Shown in pieces: positions 14,408 through 22,373 of a stretch of 23,617 nucleotides of DNA. Origin of the DNA: DATACZ01 sp036258795 (lineage in GTDB: Bacteria; Actinomycetota; CADDZG01; JAHWKV01); NCBI GenBank assembly GCA_036258795.1, contig DATACZ010000121.1, positions 1 to 23,617 of the forward strand, read 5' to 3'. Both the position numbers and the translations under genes were made by a program. The notes beneath the pieces are model-generated. The model was not told the DNA's origin and did not search any database. It saw only the letters and a program-made list of their open reading frames with translations. The number at the start of each line of letters is the position of its first letter. Positions within the stretch are counted from its first letter, which is position 1.

Positions 14408-14914
14408 TTGGACGACGAAGGTCTTCTTCCCAGCGAGACAACGCACTTCGCTCACAACTCGGAACGCCAGTTTGCCAAGCTCCTCGACTTCTACCAGATC
14501 GAGTGGGAGTACGAACCTCGGTCCTTCGATATCGGGTGGGACAAGGAGGGGCGGCCGAATCTCCGCTTCACGCCCGACTTCTACCTTCCCCAGTACGACA
14601 CCTACATCGAGATAACGACCTTGAACCAGAAGCTGGTGACCAAGAAGAACCGGAAGATCCGACTGCTCAAGGAGCACTACCCGGACGTGAAGTGCAAAAT
14701 CTTCTACCAGCGCGACTACCTGGACCTTTTGATCAAGTATGGTCTGGAACCCCCCAGTCAGAAATCCTCGAAGACCGCCGGTTCCTCCGGCGAGAAGGTC
14801 CTCGGAGCTGAACAAAGCCGGCTGGACGGCGACGGCTCGGCGTCACTGCGGGAGGGTCAGGAGGATGGGGCCGAGCAGCTGGTTCGAACCATCACCAGGG
14901 CCCGGCGGGGTTGA
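14408..14914 (+). CDS. PD-(D/E)XK nuclease-like protein of unknown function
   Basis: I do not know a characterised homologue. The 168-residue protein has a layout like the PD-(D/E)XK nuclease fold: an N-terminal helix with Glu 19 (NSERQFAKLLDFYQIEWEYEP), then a strand with Pro 56-Asp 57 (RFTPDFYLP) and a strand with Glu 68 (YIEITT). The usual Lys after Glu is Thr 70, but several Lys and Gln residues follow (LNQKLVTKKNRK, 72-83) and could stand in. The last 50 residues look disordered. The start is TTG 14408 with GGAGAAGGA upstream; the frame is open back to TTG 14333 inside the MerR gene. Its stop overlaps the gcvT start (TTGA), so it is co-translated with gcvT. Nuclease activity is a prediction from motifs only. 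Confidence 0.7.
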   Translation: MDDEGLLPSETTHFAHNSERQFAKLLDFYQIEWEYEPRSFDIGWDKEGRPNLRFTPDFYLPQYDTYIEITTLNQKLVTKKNRKIRLLKEHYPDVKCKIFYQRDYLDLLIKYGLEPPSQKSSKTAGSSGEKVLGAEQSRLDGDGSASLREGQEDGAEQLVRTITRARRG

Positions 14915-15981
14915 CTCGCCGCTCGCCGCTTAACGACGAGCACGAACGGCTTGGCGCCCGGCTAATCGAGTTCGGCGGCTGGCGCATGCCGCTTAGCTAC
15001 TCGGGCATCATCGAAGAACACAAAGCCGTTCGGGAACGGATGGGCCTGTTCGACGTATCCCACCTGGGCAAGCTTTGGGTCGAAGGTCCGGAGTCGGAAG
15101 CCGGCCTGGATGGATTGCTGCCGGGAAAGGTCAGGTCCCTCAAAACCTGGAGAGCGGGATACAACCTGCTCCTCAACGAAGAGGGCGGGATCGTCGACGA
15201 CCTCTTCCTTTATCGGTACCCTTCCGGTTTTCTGGTCGTGCCCAACGCTGCCAACACCGACTCCGTGATGACAATCCTCAGAGAGAAGCTGGGGGATGCG
15301 ACCGTTGCCGACGCCCGGCCGGAGTGGGCTATTCTCGCCCTCTCCGGACCAAAGGTGCGAGACATCCTTACCGGAGAGCTGGCTGAATGCTCCGGCTTAC
15401 GTCTGCATGAGTTTGCTGAGATTGCGGTGGGGGAGACGAAGGTGATGGTGGCGCGAACTGGTTACACGGGCGAGCTTACCTACGAATTCTTTGTGCCATC
15501 GGAAGATGCGATGCCCGTCTGGCGGAGGCTCCTCGAAGCCGGTGATCCCTATGGCATCATGCCTACGGGCCTGGGAGCTCGGGATACGCTTCGGCTCGAG
15601 ATGGGGTACCCGTTACACGGCAACGACATCTCAGAAGCCACGACGCCCCTGGAGTCAGGGTTGGAGTGGGTTGTGGATTGGAGCAAGGACTTCCCGCCCA
15701 AGCCCGCGTTGGAGCGCGCTAAGGCCAGGGGGCTTGAGAAACGTCTGATCGGGTTGGTGGGAAGGGGAGGTCAAATTCCGCGTAAGGGCTATGTAGTGGG
15801 CCAGGGCGATAGGGAGATAGGCCGTGTGACGAGCGGAAACTTCTCTCCAACCCTGGGTAAGGGAATCGCGCTTGCATACGTGGCTGCAGACGTTGCGGTT
15901 CCGGGGAACGAGGTGTGGGTGGACATAAGAGGCAAGAGACTCGAGGCCGATCTGGTGAAGCCACCCTTCATAAAGCGTTGA
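14911..15981 (+). CDS. gcvT: Glycine cleavage system T protein (aminomethyltransferase)
   Basis: GcvT transfers the methylene carbon from aminomethyl-lipoyl GcvH to tetrahydrofolate and releases ammonia. The 356-residue protein shows EFGGWRMPLSYSGIIEEHKAVRERMGLFDVSHLGK at its start, the GGIVDDLFLYR segment, ARTGYTGELTYEFFVP near residue 180, GARDTLRLEMGYPLHGND near 225, and the C-terminal barrel GRVTSGNFSPTLGKGIALAYV. All are standard for GcvT. The start is TTG 14911, overlapping the stop of the preceding gene by four bases. gcvPA and gcvPB follow with 22 bp and -4 bp spacing, so T and P proteins are made from one transcript. Confidence 0.96.
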   Translation: MTRRSPLNDEHERLGARLIEFGGWRMPLSYSGIIEEHKAVRERMGLFDVSHLGKLWVEGPESEAGLDGLLPGKVRSLKTWRAGYNLLLNEEGGIVDDLFLYRYPSGFLVVPNAANTDSVMTILREKLGDATVADARPEWAILALSGPKVRDILTGELAECSGLRLHEFAEIAVGETKVMVARTGYTGELTYEFFVPSEDAMPVWRRLLEAGDPYGIMPTGLGARDTLRLEMGYPLHGNDISEATTPLESGLEWVVDWSKDFPPKPALERAKARGLEKRLIGLVGRGGQIPRKGYVVGQGDREIGRVTSGNFSPTLGKGIALAYVAADVAVPGNEVWVDIRGKRLEADLVKPPFIKR

Positions 15982-16003
15982 CGGGCCGGAAGCGAGTGTA
16001 GCC

Positions 16004-17338
16004 GTGGACTACACACCGCATACCGACGAGGACGTGGCTGAGATGCTTGGTACGCTGGGGCTCTCCAGCGCGGAGCAGCTGTTCGACTCGATCCCGACAG
16101 ACCTCAAGCTGGGCCGGACGCTTCAGCTCGGCGACCCACTCAGCGAGAGCGAAGTCTTCGACATGCTGTCCCAGCAAGCCGCCCTCAATACCGCTTGCGA
16201 CCAGCTGACCTGTTTTGCGGGAGGGGGAGCGTACGACCACTACATCCCGGCGGTAGTAAAGGCTCTGTCGGGCCGGTCTGAGTTTGTCACCTCTTACACG
16301 CCCTACCAGCCGGAGCTGTCGCAGGGCGTCCTGGGGGCGCTGTTCGATTACCAAAGCATGATTTGCCGAATAACCGGCATGGAGGTGGCCGGAGCCGGCC
16401 TCTATGACGGCGCCTCGGCGCTTGTCGAGGCGGTAAGGCTGGCCGCGGGAGCCACCGGGCGCAAACGAGTTGTAATCAGCCAAGCCATAAACCCGAACTA
16501 CCGGCAGGTGGCCGAGACGCTGATCGCGGCTCAGAACCTCGAACTTGTCACGGCCAATGTCGCGAATGGAGGAACCACCGCTTTTAGCGAAGCGGAACTT
16601 GATGGTTGCGCCTGTCTGGTGGTGGGCCAGCCGAACTTCTTTGGGTGCGTGGAAGACATCGTCGAGGCAGCCGACCTGGCACATAAAGCAGGAGCTCTAC
16701 TGGTTGTGCACTTCGACCCTCTCGCGGCCGGTGTGCTGGAGTCGCCGGGCGTCCTGGGTGCTGACGTGGTAACCGGAGAAGGGCAGTGCCTTGGCAACGA
16801 GCTGAACTTTGGGGGACCGTATCTCGGAATCTTCGCTATTCATAACGAACACATAAGGAGGTTGCCGGGAAGGGTATGCGGCGCCACCCTCGACACCAGG
16901 GGAAATCCCGGATACGTGCTCACCCTTCAGACTCGCGAGCAGCATATCCGCCGTGAGAAGGCCACCTCCAACATCTGCACCGACCAAACCCTCATGGCTA
17001 TTGCTGCAGGGATCTACCTGTCCTGGCTCGGACCCCGGGGCATAAAGGAGCTAGGGGAGAGGTGCATGGCACTGGCCCACTATGCAGCCGAGAAGCTGGG
17101 GGCCGTTTCGGGTTGCCGGGTCAGGTTTGAGGGGCCGTTTCTCAAAGAGTTCGTCCTAGAGGTACCGGTCGAGGCAGACGAGGTGCTCCGGGGCTTGGCG
17201 GAGAGTGGGTACCTCGTGGGACCTTCCCTCCAAAGCTTCCCGGATATGGCCAACTGCCTTCTGGTCGCAGTCACCGAGCGGCGGACGATCGATCAGATCG
17301 ATGGGTTGGCCGAGGCCCTTGCCGAGGTTCTCTCGTGA
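16004..17338 (+). CDS. gcvPA: Glycine dehydrogenase (decarboxylating) subunit 1
   Basis: This is the N-terminal half of the P protein, which decarboxylates glycine and loads the aminomethyl group on GcvH. In this organism P protein is split in two, and the active enzyme would be a heterotetramer of GcvPA and GcvPB. Landmarks are YTPHTDEDVAEML at the start, FAGGGAYDHYIPAVV near 67-82, TPYQPELSQGVLGALFDYQSMI near 97-118 and GRVCGATLDTRGNPGYVLTLQTREQHIRREKATSNICT near 290-327. Length 444 is typical. GTG 16004 is preceded by GGAAG. The stop overlaps the gcvPB start by four bases (GTGA). Confidence 0.96.
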   Translation: MDYTPHTDEDVAEMLGTLGLSSAEQLFDSIPTDLKLGRTLQLGDPLSESEVFDMLSQQAALNTACDQLTCFAGGGAYDHYIPAVVKALSGRSEFVTSYTPYQPELSQGVLGALFDYQSMICRITGMEVAGAGLYDGASALVEAVRLAAGATGRKRVVISQAINPNYRQVAETLIAAQNLELVTANVANGGTTAFSEAELDGCACLVVGQPNFFGCVEDIVEAADLAHKAGALLVVHFDPLAAGVLESPGVLGADVVTGEGQCLGNELNFGGPYLGIFAIHNEHIRRLPGRVCGATLDTRGNPGYVLTLQTREQHIRREKATSNICTDQTLMAIAAGIYLSWLGPRGIKELGERCMALAHYAAEKLGAVSGCRVRFEGPFLKEFVLEVPVEADEVLRGLAESGYLVGPSLQSFPDMANCLLVAVTERRTIDQIDGLAEALAEVLS

Positions 17339-18849
17339 ACCCGTCGCCGCATCCCGCCCTGGACCCTTCCTCGATCTTCGACCGGTCGGTTTCAGGACGC
17401 CGGTCCTCCTCGATCCCATCGACCCCGCCGGAGCTCGCCTCTCCCGAAGGACTGATTCCGGCGCACCTCCTACGCAAAGAGCCGCCCGAGCTTCCCGAGG
17501 TCTCAGAGTTGGATCTGGTCCGCCATTACACCAACCTGTCACGCAAGAATTGGGGCATAGACGTAGGGCCCTACCCCCTTGGGTCATGCACCATGAAGTA
17601 CAACCCCAAAATCCATGAGCAGACTGCGGCCCTACCGGGATTTCGGACTCTCCACCCCTGGCAGAGGGAGGAGCAGTGCCAGGGGGCGCTCAAGCTCCTG
17701 TGGGAGACGGAGCGCCTTCTAGCCGAGATGACCGGCATGGACAGGGCCACCTTGCAGCCCGCTGCCGGGGCGGCGGGTGAGCTGACCGGTCTGCTGATTA
17801 TGAGGGCCTACCATCGGTCCCGGGGCGATGGGCGCAAGGTCGTGCTCGTGCCCGACTCGGCGCACGGGACAAATCCGGCCACGGTGCGCTTGGCCGGCTA
17901 CGAAGCCAGGCAGATACCGACGGATCGCCGCGGTCTGATCGATCTTGAGGCGCTGCGCCGGGCGACTGACGAGAGCGTGGCCGGGCTCATGCTCACCAAC
18001 CCCAATACCCTTGGGCTGTTCGAGACCGATATCAAAGACATCGCTGACGCGGTCCACTCCTCGGGTGGTCTCCTGTACTACGACGGCGCCAACCTGAACG
18101 CGATCGTAGGGGTGGTGCGTCCGGGCGACATGGGGTTTGACATCGTTCACACCAATCTCCACAAGACCTTCACCACCCCCCACGGGGGAGGAGGCCCCGG
18201 ATCGGGGCCGGTGGCTGTCACCGCCAAGCTTGAGCCCTTCCTGCCCTCACCGCTCCCGGCCCTGGACCCAGAGACCGGCGAGTACTTTTGGGATCATGAC
18301 CGCCCGAGCTCAATCGGGCGCCTGCATGGCTTCCACGGCAACTTCGGGATGGTGGTGAGGGCATACACCTACATCAAGTCCCTAGGCGCCGAGGGGATTC
18401 ACCGGGTAGCCGAGATGGCGGTGCTGAACGCCAACTATCTTCGGAACCGAATCGAGCCCGCCTACCCGACGGCTTTCCCTGGGACGTGCATGCACGAGTT
18501 CGTTGCCACGGCCAAGGGGTTTCGAAAGCACGGTGTCAGGGCGGTAGACATCGCCAAGCGGCTTATCGATCTCGGGTTCCACCCGCCAACCGTTTACTTT
18601 CCACTAGTGGTCGAGGAAGCCCTGATGGTTGAGCCCACCGAGACCGAGTCGAAGCAGAGCCTGGACCGGCTGGCCGATGCTTTCCTTCAGATTGCGGAGG
18701 AAGCAGCCTCTAACCCCGAACTGCTACACGAGGCTCCTGTTACCACTCCGGTCGGTCGCTTGGATCAGGCCCGAGCCGCCCGTGACCCTCAGGTCCGCTG
18801 GCCTTTCCGGCTTCCCACAGAGAAGGTGAGTCAGGCCGGCAAGGTATAG
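17335..18849 (+). CDS. gcvPB: Glycine dehydrogenase (decarboxylating) subunit 2
   Basis: This is the PLP-bearing C-terminal half of P protein. The Schiff-base lysine is Lys 277 in HTNLHKTF, followed by the glycine-rich PHGGGGPGSGP. Other hallmarks are GIDVGPYPLGSCTMKYNPK (near 78-96), DSAHGTNPATVRLAGY (near 176) and HEFVATAKGFRKHGVRAVDIAKRLIDLGFHPPT near 387-420. Length 504 fits the family. GTG 17335 overlaps gcvPA, giving coupled synthesis of both subunits. Its last 19 bases overlap, tail to tail, the end of the HAD-ATPase gene on the other strand. Confidence 0.96.
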   Translation: MNPSPHPALDPSSIFDRSVSGRRSSSIPSTPPELASPEGLIPAHLLRKEPPELPEVSELDLVRHYTNLSRKNWGIDVGPYPLGSCTMKYNPKIHEQTAALPGFRTLHPWQREEQCQGALKLLWETERLLAEMTGMDRATLQPAAGAAGELTGLLIMRAYHRSRGDGRKVVLVPDSAHGTNPATVRLAGYEARQIPTDRRGLIDLEALRRATDESVAGLMLTNPNTLGLFETDIKDIADAVHSSGGLLYYDGANLNAIVGVVRPGDMGFDIVHTNLHKTFTTPHGGGGPGSGPVAVTAKLEPFLPSPLPALDPETGEYFWDHDRPSSIGRLHGFHGNFGMVVRAYTYIKSLGAEGIHRVAEMAVLNANYLRNRIEPAYPTAFPGTCMHEFVATAKGFRKHGVRAVDIAKRLIDLGFHPPTVYFPLVVEEALMVEPTETESKQSLDRLADAFLQIAEEAASNPELLHEAPVTTPVGRLDQARAARDPQVRWPFRLPTEKVSQAGKV

Positions 18850-20528
18850 CGTTCGGCGATCAGTGCTCCGAGCTTCTCCCTGCTTTCTTTGGGCGACAGT
18901 GAGTCGTCCTCCTCGATCTTGCGAGCCTGATCGGCGAGGTCCTCGTCCTTGATCCCATTGCGCAACCAGGACGAGTAGTCCCCGCGGCTCAGGTGATGAG
19001 ACCACGTCTCGTCATCGACTCCGTTGGCCAGCTGCATGAACAGGCTGAGATTCTGCGCCCTCAGGTTCAGGCGCCCGTCCGGCCCACGAAAGTAAAAGCT
19101 CCGGTCGTCCGGAAGCTCGCCCTCCGCGTACTTGCGCAGATGCCGCCGCCGCTCGACCTTTGCCGGGACGATCTTGAAGACCTGCGGGGGCCCACCGCCT
19201 CGCCGCCAGATGACGGCCTCGCCCTGGTCGGGAGTGGGTATCTCCTGGGGCGGCTGCTCGCCCACCGCTTTGGTGAACCCTTTCAAGGTGGGTGACGGGT
19301 CGCCCGTGGTGACGATCACGTCCACCGCCGCAAGTATGCGGCGGTCCAGGTGGTCCGGGTGGACGGTGACCAGCAGGCACGAGCCCAAATCGCCGGGACC
19401 CAGCACCGGCTCCCGGCCCGGGCCGCTTGGTACGTGGTGATGAGCTTCGTCGATGACGAGCCAGTGGGGCAACGCAACCTTGGTGCGCATCTCAACCAGG
19501 CGCGGCAGGAGAGACTCAAAGAAATCAGGGCGATCGTCGAACGGCATGCCCATGAGGTTCACCACCACGCTCTGATTAGGCTCCTTGAGCAACCGCATCA
19601 CCTCGTCGACCGTGGGAGGCTGGTCCTTGTGACCGGCGATGAGCACTCCCTCCAAAGTCTCGTAGTCTCCCTCCGGGTCGAGTAAGCAGAACTGATAGCC
19701 AGCCTCACCTAGACGTTCGAGGAAGCCTCCGGTGATGGTTGATTTGCCGCTCTCGGACGGGCCAGAAAGCAAGACCGATTCTCCATAGGCGCGGATACGG
19801 ACTTCGCCGTCGCCTCCAGCGACATCTCCCAGCGGAAGATCGTGCCGGGTAGTCGACTCCAGGGCGGCGAGATCATCTTCGAGTAGCCGATCGATCAGCT
19901 CGATTACTCCAGCGCCGTGATCCTTGTCGGTCACCAGGTCCGCGTTCTGTTTCAGCATCGGCAGTGCGTTGGCAACGGCCACTGAGCACTCACACAAGCT
20001 CAAGAAGGCGTGGTCATTCTCTGCGTCCCCGACCCCCACGGTGTTGTGGGGTGACAGACCCAGCTCGTGAAGGGCCTCCAACAAACCGGTGGCTTTGTTG
20101 ACTCCCGTGGGCAGGACCATCACGGCGCCCTTGTTGAAGATCACCTGGAGCTCCAGACCCAACTCCCTTATGACCTCGAGAACGTGCGTCTCGTTGGGCT
20201 CCCAGGTCGACACTATGGCTTCACCCACCGACAGGGGCACACCCCGCGCGTCCAGGGCTGCGGCGAAGTCCTCCGGGGGTGGTTTGGCGAGGGCCCGCCG
20301 TTCTTTCTCGGCCGGAAGGTAGAGGAGGGCTCCGTTCTCGGCGACCACCGCATCGAACGCTTCAGGATCGAAGACCCGGAGCAGGTCGTCGAGGATTCGG
20401 CCTGTCACCAGGATGGCTCGGCGGCCCGTGGCCTTGAGCCTTTTGAGCGCTTCAAGTGCGTCGTCGGTAACTCGGCCGTCTGTGGCCAGAGTCCCGTCAT
20501 AGTCCGAAGCCAGGGCGACGTAACGCAT
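18831..20528 (-). CDS. HAD-IIB phosphatase fused to a P-loop ATPase
   Basis: The 565-residue protein joins two enzymes. Residues 1-215 are a Cof-type HAD hydrolase: DYDGTL (9-14, Asp 9 nucleophile), VTGR (41-44), Lys 145 in GVNKATG, and GDAENDH (167-173). Residues of about 240-450 are a P-loop ATPase with Walker A GPSESGKST (256-264) and Walker B LVIDEAHH (357-364), resembling the HerA/FtsK type by motif. A conserved-looking C-terminal region (476-565) has SFYFRGPDGRLNLRAQN and a HHLSRGDYSSWLRNGIKDEDLA stretch. Every key HAD and Walker residue I can check is present. The substrate and the purpose of linking a phosphatase to an ATPase are unknown; a sugar-phosphate or phosphoglycolate-like substrate for the HAD part is only a guess. 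It is probably the last gene of a minus-strand operon and starts 45 bases after the alkyltransferase gene. Confidence 0.85.
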   Translation of the reverse strand: MRYVALASDYDGTLATDGRVTDDALEALKRLKATGRRAILVTGRILDDLLRVFDPEAFDAVVAENGALLYLPAEKERRALAKPPPEDFAAALDARGVPLSVGEAIVSTWEPNETHVLEVIRELGLELQVIFNKGAVMVLPTGVNKATGLLEALHELGLSPHNTVGVGDAENDHAFLSLCECSVAVANALPMLKQNADLVTDKDHGAGVIELIDRLLEDDLAALESTTRHDLPLGDVAGGDGEVRIRAYGESVLLSGPSESGKSTITGGFLERLGEAGYQFCLLDPEGDYETLEGVLIAGHKDQPPTVDEVMRLLKEPNQSVVVNLMGMPFDDRPDFFESLLPRLVEMRTKVALPHWLVIDEAHHHVPSGPGREPVLGPGDLGSCLLVTVHPDHLDRRILAAVDVIVTTGDPSPTLKGFTKAVGEQPPQEIPTPDQGEAVIWRRGGGPPQVFKIVPAKVERRRHLRKYAEGELPDDRSFYFRGPDGRLNLRAQNLSLFMQLANGVDDETWSHHLSRGDYSSWLRNGIKDEDLADQARKIEEDDSLSPKESREKLGALIAERYTLPA

Positions 20529-20573
20529 TGCGTGGCCTGTTCCCGGTGGACAGTGCGCCGAAACTTCGGGACG

Positions 20574-21089
20574 CTACGGGGTCGTTGTGCCCCGGGACTC
20601 CAGATCGAGCAGAAGGCGCTTCTTATCGAGGCCTCCACCGTACCCCCCAAGTCCCTGGGAGCTAACCACCCGGTGGCAGGGAATGAAGACTGGCACGGGA
20701 TTAGCCGCCAAGGCGTTGCCCACTGCCCTTGCCGCTCGGGGACGGCCGATGGCGGCGGCAACATCCGCGTAGCTCAGTACTTGACCCGGGGGTATCGCGC
20801 AGATGGCCTCCAAAACCATCCTTTGAAAGGGAGTTACATTCAGCACGACCTCTACACCCTCGGGGCCGGACCCGGTGCGAAAGTAGGCGTGCAGGGCCCT
20901 GGCCAGGGGGCCATCCGGATCGAGGGGGGACAGATCCGCGTCTCTTCCGTTTCCAAAATCCACCCGACTAACGGCTCCCCGCGGCTCCACGGTGATGTCC
21001 AATGGTCCGATAGGGGAGTGGTAGCGGTATCTTCCTGGCGTGAGCTGAGCTTGCTCGCCGGGGGAGAGGAGTGCAGCCAATTCTGTCAC
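20574..21089 (-). CDS. ogt: Methylated-DNA--protein-cysteine methyltransferase
   Basis: This is a suicide repair protein that removes O6-alkyl groups from guanine. The acceptor is Cys 138 in PVFIPCHRVVSS. The helix-turn-helix region reads TPFQRMVLEAICAIPPGQVLSYADVAAAIGRPRAARAVGNALAANP (about 86-130), with the arginine-finger segment GRPRAARAVG. The N-terminal domain (residues 19-75) is short, as in Ogt proteins, and the Ada metal-binding domain is absent. The product is 171 residues with a GTG start at 21089. It lies between the YdeI/OmdA-like gene (25 bp upstream) and the HAD-ATPase gene (45 bp downstream), so co-transcription is likely. Confidence 0.94.
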   Translation of the reverse strand: MTELAALLSPGEQAQLTPGRYRYHSPIGPLDITVEPRGAVSRVDFGNGRDADLSPLDPDGPLARALHAYFRTGSGPEGVEVVLNVTPFQRMVLEAICAIPPGQVLSYADVAAAIGRPRAARAVGNALAANPVPVFIPCHRVVSSQGLGGYGGGLDKKRLLLDLESRGTTTP

Positions 21090-21114
21090 CCGCCGATCTT
21101 AAACGAAAATGCGG

Positions 21115-21696
21115 TTAGGACTTGGACTTGCCGGTGAAAGCTGCGAGCCTCCGGCCCTCTTGCGAGTCCTGAATCAGGGTAGTCAGGCGCCTGACCTTGG
21201 TTTCCTCTTTCTTGGCGCTCATGATCCACCACATAGCCGCGCGGCGGTAGGAGGGGGGTTGGGCCTGGAAGAAGTCCCATGCTTGCCGGTTGGCTCGAAA
21301 GCTCTCCTCCTGCTCAGGGCTCAGCGCAACGGTGGCCTGCTCCGACGAGTATCGATTCGTCAGCTTCGGATCTCGCGCCTCGAATGCCCTTAACCCGGCG
21401 GGATGCATCAATCCAAGCGCCGACAGCTCACCTACTCGCCTGGTGTTCACCTGGCTCCATATGCTGCGACGCCGGCGGGGAGTGAACCGGGTGGTGTAGC
21501 TGACCTCGTCAAGGCTTCTTCGAACACCGTCGATCCAGCCGAAGCACAGCGCTTGGTCCAAAGCCTCCTGGTAGGAGATGCTCCGCTTTCCGGACGACTT
21601 CTTGAAGAAGCCAATCCAAAGTTCACGGATGGTGTCGTGATGCTCTTCGAACCAGCTCCGCAGGTCAGAGGAGGTCTCGAAGAACTTGACTTCCAC
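21115..21696 (-). CDS. YdeI/OmpD-associated (OmdA) family protein
   Basis: The 193-residue protein carries the features of the YdeI/OmdA family. These are FETSSDLRSWFEEHHDTIRELWIGFFKKSSGKRSISYQEALDQALCFGWIDG at the N-terminus, then YTTRFTPRRRRSIWSQVNTRRVGEL, and a C-terminal helical part with PPSYRRAAMWWIMSAKKEETKVRRL. Enterobacterial members have been linked to resistance to peptides and bacteriocins, but the molecular activity is not known, and the family is widespread in soil bacteria. It is predicted cytoplasmic with no signal peptide. GTG 21696 is the start. Spacing of 23 bp to the ASH-domain gene and 25 bp to ogt supports an operon. Confidence 0.85.
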   Translation of the reverse strand: MEVKFFETSSDLRSWFEEHHDTIRELWIGFFKKSSGKRSISYQEALDQALCFGWIDGVRRSLDEVSYTTRFTPRRRRSIWSQVNTRRVGELSALGLMHPAGLRAFEARDPKLTNRYSSEQATVALSPEQEESFRANRQAWDFFQAQPPSYRRAAMWWIMSAKKEETKVRRLTTLIQDSQEGRRLAAFTGKSKS

Positions 21697-21719
21697 CCAG
21701 CAAAACCCCCGTCTAAAGA

Positions 21720-22265
21720 CTAGAGGCCGAGAAGTGAGCCGGTTCCCTGGAGGGTTACGTCCGTGGGGCCTTCGTCGGCATCGTGATCGATGAGAAGGGT
21801 AGCCCTGAAGTCCCCGGCCGCCTCGGGGATGAACCGCAGGCTGATCTTGCAGTCGTACTCCGGCTGAACCGTGTCCCCGCAGTCGTTCGAAACTATTTGA
21901 AAGAGAGACGGATCCGCGCCGCCCAACTCGACGGTGTTGATGATCACCTCCCTGGTGCCCGTGTTGGTCAGGGTGACAGTTTCTTCGGGCCCACCAGATC
22001 CGACGTTTTGCCTACCGAAATCTACGTTCTGGGGGGAAAGCCTCACGCGGCCGACGCTCGATTCCCCTGAGCCTCCGGAACCTTGCCTTTCGGAGCCACC
22101 AGCCGTCGGAGACGGCGAAGCGGTGACCGTCGGGGTGGCGGTTTTGCTTTTATCGTCTCCGCCCAGACCAAAGACCGCCAGCAGGCCGAGGACGGCCGAT
22201 ATAACGGTGGCCGTACCCGTCAGGAAACCAGGGAGAGTAGACCAAAAAGATTTTTTCTGAGCCAT
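21720..22265 (-). CDS. Membrane-anchored ASH/choice-of-anchor-D domain protein
   Basis: The 181-residue protein has a short basic N-terminus, one transmembrane helix (about residues 13-35, FLTGTATVISAVLGLLAVFG), and a Thr/Pro/Ser/Gly-rich linker (40-70) such as is used to span a cell wall. A single immunoglobulin-like domain (72-181) follows. The domain pattern VRLSPQNVDFGRQNVG, EETVTLTNTGTREVIINTVELGGAD, FQIVSNDCGDTVQPEYDCKISLRFIPEAAGDFRATLLIDHDA is typical of ASH (choice-of-anchor D) domains, with two cysteines that could form a disulfide outside the cell. The binding partner is unknown. ATG 22265 has AAGGGG six bases upstream. It is the first gene of the minus-strand set. Confidence 0.82.
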   Translation of the reverse strand: MAQKKSFWSTLPGFLTGTATVISAVLGLLAVFGLGGDDKSKTATPTVTASPSPTAGGSERQGSGGSGESSVGRVRLSPQNVDFGRQNVGSGGPEETVTLTNTGTREVIINTVELGGADPSLFQIVSNDCGDTVQPEYDCKISLRFIPEAAGDFRATLLIDHDADEGPTDVTLQGTGSLLGL

Positions 22266-22329
22266 AGTGTGCCCCTTGGTATCGGTTGGGTGACTGGCCC
22301 TGGATCAGTGCGCGATCTACCGAGGTGAG

Positions 22330-22349
22330 AGCGCCCGCGTTTCGGCGCT
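22330..22349. repeat. Inverted repeat AGCGCC/GGCGCT
   Basis: AGCGCC (22330-22335) and GGCGCT (22344-22349) form a 6-bp stem with an 8-base loop, in the gap between the ASH-domain gene and the recombinase gene. No T-run follows on either strand, so it is more likely a protein site or leader hairpin than a terminator. Confidence 0.35.
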
Positions 22350-22373
22350 ATGTCGATTGCTTAAACTCAGCGT

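Noticed and set aside
20067..21137. 356-codon open frame on the plus strand opposite the HAD-ATPase and ogt genes
   Set aside because: The minus strand carries complete catalytic motifs for both proteins; the plus-strand translation has none.
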